Source of the DNA: an uncultured Synergistales bacterium
Lineage (GTDB): Bacteria; Synergistota; Synergistia; Synergistales; Aminobacteriaceae
NCBI GenBank assembly: GCA_905233335.1
Contig: CAJOED010000127.1
Location: forward strand, 1 to 6,534
Direction: 5' to 3'
DNA: 6,534 nt
Position numbers and translations under genes: made by a program. A model generated the notes under the pieces. It searched no databases, was not told the DNA's origin, and saw only the letters and a list, made by a program, of their open reading frames with translations. Positions 1-5,211 of this stretch are shown here, in pieces. The number at the start of each line of letters is the position of its first letter. Positions within the stretch are counted from its first letter, which is position 1.

Positions 1-913
1 AAAACTCCTCGCCTAGCTCCTGAAGTTCACGCACTATCTTTTTCGCTGTCAGGTTGAATCTCGGCCACGTCAATACCACCGGCACACCGTCTACAGGCTT
101 TGCTCCGAACACTGAGGCATTATTGCGGACGGGCGCAAACATGTAGTATCCTTTGCCTTTGAGTTCGTTCATATATTCCTGCTCCGCCGCAACAGGCTCT
201 CTGTCCCTGCGCATTGTTACCATCATAGGCACTATTCCAAGCAGTGTGAGAAACACCGGCAAATATCTGCTGTCCTGCAATGTCTTCATGTATTCAGCAT
301 GTTGTTTCAGGAATGCCGCAATCTTCTTCTGGTGAAGCTCATTAATTCCGAGTGTCGACAAATAATCAAGCCTCGCAGGAATGATATAATAATCACTAGC
401 AATAAGAGCATTCTTCACAAGCACATAAAAATTAGGTGGACAGTCTATCAGCACTAAATCATAGTCATCTTTCAGCTTTGTGAGTTCATTGCGTAAATAG
501 CTGTACACTTTCAGGGAATTTGCCGCAAGCGTGATAGGATTTCCGCCGCCTGCCTGCCATGATAATTCTACGTCTATATTGATGAGTTCGAGGTGTGAAC
601 TTATCAGGTCGAGTTTTGCACCCTCAAAATCTAATAGATTTCCCATCCCAAGCGGAATTATCAACGATGACAATTCAGGAATTTCGTCCGATGATTTGAT
701 GACAGGCTCAAAATAATTTTTCAGCGTCTTGTTGTCAGCATACTTTCCTGCCCAGTATTCAGGAGTCATGAAGCTGAATGTTAAGTGCGTCTGCGGGTCA
801 AGGTCTATCATCAATACCCGCTTTCCTCTTGAGGCCGCATATGCTCCCAAGTTTGCCGTAAGTGTCGTCTTACCGACTCCACCCTTGTAGTTAATTACCG
901 ATACTATTTTCAT
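1..913 (-). CDS. ParA/Soj-family ATPase (runs off left edge)
   Basis: The reading frame is open from ATG at 913 down to base 1 (304 codons, no stop), so the gene is cut by the window edge. The N-terminus reads MKIVSVINYKGGVGKTT, a deviant Walker A motif with signature Lys10 and P-loop Lys15. Walker A' is MIDLDPQ (35-41) and Walker B is LVLIDCPP (154-160, Asp157). These define the ParA/MinD superfamily of dimerising, membrane- or DNA-associated ATPases that position plasmids, chromosomes or envelope complexes. The helix near residues 289-304 resembles the usual C-terminal helix, so little is probably missing. Between Walker A' and B lies a longer-than-usual insert (about 45-145) with a GGG turn. 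The ribosome binding site GAAGGAGG (929-922) is 8 nt from the ATG and adjoins the stop of the upstream binding-protein gene, so the two are probably co-transcribed. No ParB gene is visible, so a role in chromosome partitioning is not supported. The family call is secure; the cellular cargo is unknown. Confidence 0.9.
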   Translation of the reverse strand, partial: MKIVSVINYKGGVGKTTLTANLGAYAASRGKRVLMIDLDPQTHLTFSFMTPEYWAGKYADNKTLKNYFEPVIKSSDEIPELSSLIIPLGMGNLLDFEGAKLDLISSHLELINIDVELSWQAGGGNPITLAANSLKVYSYLRNELTKLKDDYDLVLIDCPPNFYVLVKNALIASDYYIIPARLDYLSTLGINELHQKKIAAFLKQHAEYMKTLQDSRYLPVFLTLLGIVPMMVTMRRDREPVAAEQEYMNELKGKGYYMFAPVRNNASVFGAKPVDGVPVVLTWPRFNLTAKKIVRELQELGEEF

Positions 914-921
914 GATTCGTT

Positions 922-929
922 CCTCCTTC
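922..929 (-). promoter_or_regulatory. Ribosome binding site of the left-edge ParA gene
   Basis: The minus strand reads GAAGGAGG, 8 nt before the ATG at 913. Its first base is also the last base of the TAG stop (931-929) of the upstream binding-protein gene. This fixes the start codon and suggests that ribosomes finishing the upstream gene can reinitiate here. Confidence 0.8.
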
Positions 930-1747
930 TATATATCTTCCCATACCCGTTTGATTACCTGATCCATTACCCGGCGGCGTTCCCTCATCGTTATGCTGTT
1001 TATGGCATAATTCACTTCCGACACAAGCTCCGCATCCGTCTTTCTGAACCCTGCACACAAACCGTTAAATCCCAAGTCAAACCCTTCATCGTCATCAAAA
1101 CTTACCACCGTAAGTCCCGGATACGTCCTTGCACACGACTCTGCTGTGTCCCTATTCAGCACTACTCCGTCAACGTCGAATTTCGTCATCGCGTTAATCA
1201 CTGCCGTCTGTGTGTCGAGCGGCGCAACATGTACCACTCCCGGTATCTGATCTATTACCTCGTCGAAATGCGACCCCTTCTGGCCAAGTATCCTAGCTCC
1301 CGAAAAATCTTTCAGCGTCCGTGCCCCTGCATATCTCCCCTTCCTGCTCACCAAAACAGAATATTCCGTCTTCCTCACTTCATACGGTATGGAAAACGCT
1401 ATAATATTTTTCCGCTCGTATGTGTCTACCATTCCCGAAAATATCGCGTCTATCTCCCGCCTGTTCAGAGCGTTCAACAGGTCATCCCATTTCACTTTAT
1501 GGAACTCAAGTGTTGCACCTATTTTTCCGGCAACTAACGCGGCCATTTGCACGTCATAACCTTCCGCAAAAAATCCGGGATTGTTCACCAACGGGAAATT
1601 GCTATCCGTTTGGGAAGTTTCTTCCCAGTTGTACGGCTCATGATCACACTCAACACCGACACGAATTACACGCGACTTAGTTTCGGGCATTGCACTGTAG
1701 AAAAAACCGGCACATATTAGCAGAAGAAGCAGGAGATATTTTTTCAT
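929..1747 (-). CDS. Periplasmic solute-binding protein, family 3 (amino-acid type), orphan
   Basis: The product is 272 residues, close to the usual 240-280 of the family. An N-terminal hydrophobic segment (residues 4-19, after KK) acts as signal peptide or anchor. The mature part shows the family-3 pattern: IRVGVECDHEPYNW (28-41, first strand and aromatic ligand-pocket residues), GYDVQMAALVAGKIGA (63-78), DAIFSGM.DT.ERK (100-113) followed by FSIPY (118-122), GARILGQKGS (150-159) and VDGVVLNRDTA (192-202, second-lobe hinge region). The Arg of the T..ER motif (112) matches the residue that in characterised relatives holds the ligand carboxylate. No permease or ATPase gene is nearby, so it may feed a distant transporter or act as a sensor. 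The Cys at 12 is preceded by Leu-Ile, not a good lipobox. The start is forced by an in-frame stop three codons upstream. No clear Shine-Dalgarno precedes it, unlike its neighbours. The ligand cannot be named. Confidence 0.88.
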   Translation of the reverse strand: MKKYLLLLLLICAGFFYSAMPETKSRVIRVGVECDHEPYNWEETSQTDSNFPLVNNPGFFAEGYDVQMAALVAGKIGATLEFHKVKWDDLLNALNRREIDAIFSGMVDTYERKNIIAFSIPYEVRKTEYSVLVSRKGRYAGARTLKDFSGARILGQKGSHFDEVIDQIPGVVHVAPLDTQTAVINAMTKFDVDGVVLNRDTAESCARTYPGLTVVSFDDDEGFDLGFNGLCAGFRKTDAELVSEVNYAINSITMRERRRVMDQVIKRVWEDI

Positions 1748-1770
1748 GACATTTCACACACTTTCTACTG

Positions 1771-1802
1771 AAAATTTACCCCCCTGCACAATCACAAGGG
1801 GG
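1771..1802 (-). terminator. Possible weak intrinsic terminator or attenuator hairpin
   Basis: On the minus strand CCCCCT (1802-1797) can pair with AGGGGG (1785-1780) around an 11-nt loop, followed by GTAAATTTTC. The 6-bp GC-rich stem and a short T tract after three A's resemble a weak Rho-independent terminator. It lies in the 69-bp gap between the second ParA stop and the binding-protein start, so it could lower expression of the downstream genes or protect the upstream mRNA end. The T run is poor, so this is tentative. Confidence 0.4.
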
Positions 1803-1816
1803 CATAATCACACACA

Positions 1817-3121
1817 CTACATATACACTTCAGCAGTGCCGTTCTCGTCCCACTTCACTACACAACGCAGAGGCTCTACTATCTGATCCGAATACATTAT
1901 CGGCCATAGCGAGTCTTCCTCATCGTTCAGAATGTAGAACGTATATCTGTCCTTGTCGGAGTTCTCGAAATCCTCACGCAATGCTTTCACGTCTATCTCA
2001 TCGCGCGTTATCTCACTCACTGAACCGAACATGTGCCGCCACATTGACTTTTCTTTGTCGGGAAGCATATCAAGTATATCCTGCTTTATGCTCTCCTCGT
2101 ACGCTCCAAGCACAATGCGTTTCTCTTCCGGCATAATTACAGGTTTCGGCGCGGGCTTGGGTGCTGGTGCCGGGGTCGGCTCCGGCTCGACGGCGGGAGG
2201 TGCGGCTTCAAGCTCCTGTTCCGTGATGACGAGTTCGGGCGTTTCTGTCCCGGCTTCCTCCGCAATCACTGTTACGGTTTCAGGCTCCTGTTCATGTTCC
2301 TGTTCTGCTTCCGTCTCTGATTCTGTTTCGTGGGCTTCACTGATTGTTACGGGGCGTTTACCGCTCTCAAACTTTTTCAGGAATTCCCGCGTAACTGCAC
2401 TATATCCTTCCGCGCCTCGTGATTTCGGAGCATACGCAAAAATCGACATTCCCATACTCGTAGCTTCTACAAGGCTCACGTTCTGACGTATGCAGTTGTC
2501 GAACAACACATCACCGAATGTCTTTCTCACCTCGTCGAAAATTTTTCGGGTGATGTAGAGTCTTGGGTTGTAGTTCGTCATGAGTATTCCCGAAATTCTC
2601 AAGTTCGGATTAAGTCGTTCGTGGAAAATATGCATTGACTTATCGAGCAGACGCAGACCGAACAGGCTGTAAAATCCTCCGTCCATCGGCACAATAATAT
2701 CATCACATGCCGCAAGAACGTTACGAGTGAAAATTCCTAGCTGCGGAGGACTGTCGAGAAGAACATAATCATATCTGTCCTGCTCAATTTTCCCGAGCGC
2801 ATCACGCAACGCCGTAGCCCTGCTCAAAGGGCCTTCCTCGTTGAGTTCCGCAAGCACTAAATCAAGCGAACTCGGAATGACATCAACGCCCTCTTTTGTG
2901 CGCAAAATCTCGTCCCATGATGCCGCACCCGACAACAGGTCGAACACTTGCGGCTCCGTAGATGACGGCATGACACCGAAACCCGCGCTGAGGTTGCTTT
3001 GCGGATCCATGTCCACGACGGCGACTTTTCGTTCCATTTTCGCCAGACACACAGCGATATTCTGACACGCCGTAGTCTTTCCCACCCCGCCTTTGAGGTT
3101 GCAGAATCCTATCTTTATCAC
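1817..3121 (-). CDS. ParA/Soj-type ATPase with acidic Pro-rich linker and extra C-terminal domain
   Basis: The product is 434 residues, against about 250-290 for typical ParA/Soj. The ATPase core (1-250) has deviant Walker A KGGVGKTT (10-17, signature Lys10), Walker A' VVDMDPQ (35-41), Walker B YVLLDSPP (119-126, Asp123), IIVPMDGGFYSL (142-153), and GILMTNYNPR (178-187), the usual strand and switch pattern. Residues about 260-327 form a low-complexity linker, first Glu/Thr-rich and then Pro/Ala/Lys-rich. Residues about 328-434 form a charged, folded-looking domain with several Trp, Tyr and Phe residues that I do not recognise. The start is GTG at 3121, overlapping the TGA of the upstream TPR gene as GTGA, with AGGGGA four bases before it. 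This implies translational coupling. An ATP-driven positioning role is known for the family; the linker and tail suggest a dedicated partner or cargo, which is inference. No ParB gene is adjacent. Confidence 0.92.
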   Translation of the reverse strand: MIKIGFCNLKGGVGKTTACQNIAVCLAKMERKVAVVDMDPQSNLSAGFGVMPSSTEPQVFDLLSGAASWDEILRTKEGVDVIPSSLDLVLAELNEEGPLSRATALRDALGKIEQDRYDYVLLDSPPQLGIFTRNVLAACDDIIVPMDGGFYSLFGLRLLDKSMHIFHERLNPNLRISGILMTNYNPRLYITRKIFDEVRKTFGDVLFDNCIRQNVSLVEATSMGMSIFAYAPKSRGAEGYSAVTREFLKKFESGKRPVTISEAHETESETEAEQEHEQEPETVTVIAEEAGTETPELVITEQELEAAPPAVEPEPTPAPAPKPAPKPVIMPEEKRIVLGAYEESIKQDILDMLPDKEKSMWRHMFGSVSEITRDEIDVKALREDFENSDKDRYTFYILNDEEDSLWPIMYSDQIVEPLRCVVKWDENGTAEVYM

Positions 3122-4437
3122 TTTGTCCCCTGCTTTCTGATGAATGCTTCTATTTCTGCGTTTTTGTGTACGTTCAGGCTCTGCCGGTAAAGTTCGATTG
3201 CTTCCCGTGTCTTTCCGGCTTTGTAGAGGGCGTTTGCGTCGCTTATGAGTTTGTTGGCCGCGTTCACTGCATCACGTTCCTTCAGTATTCTGTCAAGTTT
3301 GCTGACCCATGCGCGCATTTCGTTGGAGGGTGCTATTGCCTGTGCCTTTCTGTACAATGCCGCTGCCCCGTCAATATCTCCCTTTGTGTAAAGCTCGTCG
3401 GCCTCCTTGATAATTCTCTGAGCGTCTATCCTCGTACCTATTCCGAAATCTTCAGGCCCGCGAATTACCGTATCAGGTGCAAGGCGTGTGTTCCTGCTCA
3501 ACTGCTTTATTCTCTGTGCGGCTGTGTCATTTTCCCATACACGCATGCTTTCCGTGTAGCGTTTCAGGGCTTCCTGATTACTGTTGCGGCGCATGAGGTC
3601 TTGTCCTTCACGGTTGAGGGCGTTCGCTTGGCGTTCCCGTCGTGATATGACGCTCTGTAACTCCTCTATGTGCTGTCGGAGTCCTGCGTCGGGGTTGCTC
3701 ATTATGCTGGCGGTGTAGTGGTTGAGTGCGTCCTGCAGTTTGCCTTCACGTTCGTATGAATTTCCTTCTCCCGCGTACCTGTCAGCATCGGCTATAAGTG
3801 TGAGGCGGTTGCGTATTCTCTCCATTCTGTCAGCAATAGCGTCAGACGACACGAGAGCTATACTCTTTGCGTAATATTCCAGTGCGTCCTCGTACATGTT
3901 CTCATTGTCATATGCGCTCGCTGTATCACGCAACCAGTTCGCTTCCTGCACCAGCATACGGTATTCGTTCACTTTGCGTTCGGCTTCCTCGATGATTTCT
4001 GCTCCGTCATCAACAGGCCATATCACTTGGGCGGCGCGTAAGTTCTTCAGTGCGTCGTCGTATCGTCGTTCTGTGTCGAGTGTTTCTGCGTCCTGGCGTA
4101 ACTTCTGGGCTTTCGTGTAGCGTGCGTAGTTCGTGTTCATTGCGCGGAGTCCTTCGGAAATTTCGAGGTCTCTAGGTGATAACGTACTGGCTCTCTGTGC
4201 TAACGTTACGGCCTCCGTGTAATTCCCGTTCTCCCAAAGTACGTTCGCTCTCTGCCAGCTCTGCCATGCTTCACGTTCCGACGCTGACTCTTCATATGTT
4301 GACACCGGCAGGGTAATATTCACTCTGCTCTCACCGATTCCCAAACGAACTCCCGACGCATTGAACGCCGTAACATAAATCTCACTTTCTCCGACACTGC
4401 CCCGGCGTATGAAGATGTCGTCTTTGTCCTGGCTCAT
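3118..4437 (-). CDS. TPR-repeat protein; C-terminal part of a frame-split secreted Ig/TPR protein
   Basis: The 439-residue open frame begins (residues 1-46) with the end of an Ig-like beta sandwich (SEIYVTAFNASGVRLG, then SRVNITLP). About seven TPR-like helix pairs follow, near residues 57-88, 108-140, 163-197, 215-250, 266-300, 335-371 and 388-424. Examples of the repeat core are YEDALEYYAKSIALV, QDALNHYTASIMSNP and REAIELYRQSLNVH. TPR arrays are protein-interaction scaffolds. The ATG at 4437 has no ribosome binding site. The frame stays open upstream to a stop at 4558 and there encodes the missing strands of the same Ig-like domain (RIRASLTPRFNGAHSFTWTA). So I read this as the C-terminal two thirds of the gene starting at 4966, displaced by a +1 frame change near 4520. 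If joined, the TPR array would be exported behind the signal peptide. The stop overlaps the GTG of the following ParA gene. Whether it is translated today is uncertain. Confidence 0.8.
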   Translation of the reverse strand: MSQDKDDIFIRRGSVGESEIYVTAFNASGVRLGIGESRVNITLPVSTYEESASEREAWQSWQRANVLWENGNYTEAVTLAQRASTLSPRDLEISEGLRAMNTNYARYTKAQKLRQDAETLDTERRYDDALKNLRAAQVIWPVDDGAEIIEEAERKVNEYRMLVQEANWLRDTASAYDNENMYEDALEYYAKSIALVSSDAIADRMERIRNRLTLIADADRYAGEGNSYEREGKLQDALNHYTASIMSNPDAGLRQHIEELQSVISRRERQANALNREGQDLMRRNSNQEALKRYTESMRVWENDTAAQRIKQLSRNTRLAPDTVIRGPEDFGIGTRIDAQRIIKEADELYTKGDIDGAAALYRKAQAIAPSNEMRAWVSKLDRILKERDAVNAANKLISDANALYKAGKTREAIELYRQSLNVHKNAEIEAFIRKQGTK

Positions 4438-4966
4438 GAGTGCCGTAGCCGCGTCCGCTGTCCACGTGAAAGAGTGCGCACCGTTGAAGCGTGGAGTGAG
4501 TGAGGCGCGTATTCTGACGGGAGAATTCGAGAAGTATATCGGGACTAAGAACGTAATTCACCCGCCGTGATGCGTCCCATAACGTTAACGGCCTGTCGAT
4601 AACTACGGCGATATTCACCTGAAACTCTTTGGGCGTAACGAGAACTTCCCTGCTGGATATTTCGTTGCCGTCCCGGTCGATGAATGACGCTATGACCTTC
4701 ACGGGCTGTACATCGAGCGGCGTAAATGCACACTCACGGCCTCCCGAACGGAGCTGAATGCGGTCGGGGTTTTGTCCTGTAGTGGGACTGACTGACCACG
4801 CGACGGAGCCTCCTGAAGGTATGCCGGAGTTCTCGACGGAAAGAACTACCTGCTCGCCGACATGAGCTTCACCGTTCATGATAATGGAAGGCGTTGCGGC
4901 GAATGATGAGGCCGAGAATGACAGCATAATAGAAATCAGGAGTGCACGAGAAAATTTTATGCGCAT
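4382..4966 (-). CDS. Secreted Ig-like domain protein; N-terminal part of the frame-split Ig/TPR gene
   Basis: ATG at 4966 is chosen because AGAAGGAGG (4986-4978) lies 11 nt upstream and the product starts with a clear signal peptide. That peptide has MRIKFSR as its basic head, a hydrophobic core to residue 18, and a signal peptidase I site after SFA (23). Residues about 24-120 form one Ig-like sandwich (VVLSVENSGIP, then VAWSVSPTTG, then VKVIASFIDRDGNEISS). A second domain begins at about 121 (VVIDRPLTLW, YVLSPDILLEF). From residue 149 the frame reads into Arg/His/Cys-rich sequence with no domain character and stops at 4382 (194 residues in all). The true continuation lies in the frame of the TPR gene. 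Removing one base near 4520 would give a continuous protein of about 615 residues, ending at 3118. The longer in-frame start at 5152 lies in tandem repeats and lacks a ribosome binding site, so it was not used. Confidence 0.75.
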   Translation of the reverse strand: MRIKFSRALLISIMLSFSASSFAATPSIIMNGEAHVGEQVVLSVENSGIPSGGSVAWSVSPTTGQNPDRIQLRSGGRECAFTPLDVQPVKVIASFIDRDGNEISSREVLVTPKEFQVNIAVVIDRPLTLWDASRRVNYVLSPDILLEFSRQNTRLTHSTLQRCALFHVDSGRGYGTHEPGQRRHLHTPGQCRRK

Positions 4967-4977
4967 GAAAAAAAATT

Positions 4978-4986
4978 CCTCCTTCT
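4978..4986 (-). promoter_or_regulatory. Ribosome binding site that fixes the Ig/TPR gene start
   Basis: The minus strand reads AGAAGGAGG, 11 nt (mostly T's) before ATG 4966. It is nearly identical to the anti-Shine-Dalgarno complement and selects this start over the upstream in-frame ATG at 5152. Confidence 0.8.
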
Positions 4987-5024
4987 GAAATGCATGATAG
5001 AAATATGTATAAAATCGTAAATTA

Positions 5025-5030
5025 ATTATA
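5025..5030 (-). promoter_or_regulatory. Possible -10 box for the leftward cluster
   Basis: The minus strand reads TATAAT about 60 bp before ATG 4966, in AT-rich DNA. No hexamer like TTGACA sits at the right distance; at 17 bp the sequence is GGTCAA. So it is at best an activator-dependent or weak promoter. Confidence 0.3.
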
Positions 5031-5102
5031 CATGTAAATTTTTTGAATTGACCGCGTGAATGTATAATGTTTCGTAACTGTAAAAATTTTTTGCAAAGGA
5101 GT

Positions 5103-5131
5103 TTGACATTATGATGTTTTTTGTGTATAAT
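5103..5131 (+). promoter_or_regulatory. Perfect-consensus sigma-70 promoter for the MBOAT gene
   Basis: TTGACA (5103-5108) and TATAAT (5126-5131) are separated by exactly 17 bp, the optimal arrangement for the housekeeping sigma factor. Transcription should start near 5138, inside the heptamer repeat, giving a leader of about 74 nt before ATG 5212. A full-consensus match is rare and predicts strong expression unless a repressor binds. Confidence 0.75.
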
Positions 5132-5162
5132 CGCACATCGCACATCGCACATCGCACATCGC
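5131..5162 (+). repeat. Heptamer tandem repeat, TCGCACA x 4.6
   Basis: Four exact copies of TCGCACA (5131-5158) are followed by a partial TCGC (5159-5162). The first base is the last base of the -10 box, so the array covers the predicted transcription start and the first leader bases. Short exact tandem repeats of this kind can change copy number by slipped-strand mispairing. Copy changes here would leave the promoter boxes intact and alter the initially transcribed sequence and leader length. Confidence 0.9.
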
Positions 5163-5195
5163 CTTGATTATTTTCTTTTAGCAGCAACACACGGC

Positions 5196-5201
5196 GGGAG
5201 G
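5196..5201 (+). promoter_or_regulatory. Ribosome binding site of the MBOAT gene
   Basis: GGGAGG lies 10 nt before ATG 5212 and supports that start over later in-frame Met codons such as residue 9. Confidence 0.7.
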
Positions 5202-5211
5202 CCATAGCGTT

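Larger units (their letters stand above)
4967..5211. other. AT-rich divergent intergenic region
   Basis: This 245-bp gap separates the leftward Ig/TPR-ParA cluster from the rightward acyltransferase. It holds the ribosome binding sites of both flanking genes, a strong rightward promoter (5103-5131), a heptamer tandem repeat (5131-5162), and several copies of TGTATAA: plus strand at 5006, 5061 and 5124, minus strand at 5032-5026. The copies at 5005-5012 and 5033-5026 form an 8-bp inverted repeat with a 13-bp spacer. A leftward -10-like TATAAT lies at 5030-5025, without a convincing -35 at 16-18 bp. It would give a leader of about 50 nt to the Ig/TPR gene. Confidence 0.7.

Noticed and set aside
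1..913. Plasmid or chromosome partition locus based on two ParA genes
   Set aside because: No ParB gene or parS-like repeats are visible, and the ParA genes are interleaved with envelope-protein genes.
1710..1715. Lipobox around Cys12 of the binding protein
   Set aside because: The sequence is Leu-Leu-Ile-Cys; the residue before Cys should be small (Gly, Ala or Ser), so lipoprotein processing is not supported.
1953..2486. Plus-strand 177-codon frame rich in Ser/Gly
   Set aside because: It is the complement of the Glu/Pro-rich linker of the ParA gene. Its composition is a mirror of that low-complexity stretch and there is no ribosome binding site.
3166..3645. Plus-strand 159-codon frame opposite the TPR gene
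   Set aside because: It has no domain character, is Cys-rich, and is fully antisense to clear TPR repeats.
4435..4437. ATG 4437 as the true start of the TPR protein
   Set aside because: It has no ribosome binding site, begins in the middle of an Ig-like beta sandwich, and upstream codons in the same frame continue that domain.
5080..5094. AAAAATTTTT palindrome as a terminator
   Set aside because: It is an all-AT self-complementary run with no GC stem or loop, and no gene ends nearby on either strand.
4967..5152. In-frame N-terminal extension of the Ig protein from ATG 5152
   Set aside because: The ATG lies in the heptamer repeat without a ribosome binding site. The extension is Lys/His/Phe-rich AT-driven sequence, and a signal peptide with a strong ribosome binding site starts at 4966.
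5131..5162. Heptamer array as a CRISPR array or iteron origin
   Set aside because: Units are 7 bp with no spacers, far too short for CRISPR, and no replication initiator gene is nearby.
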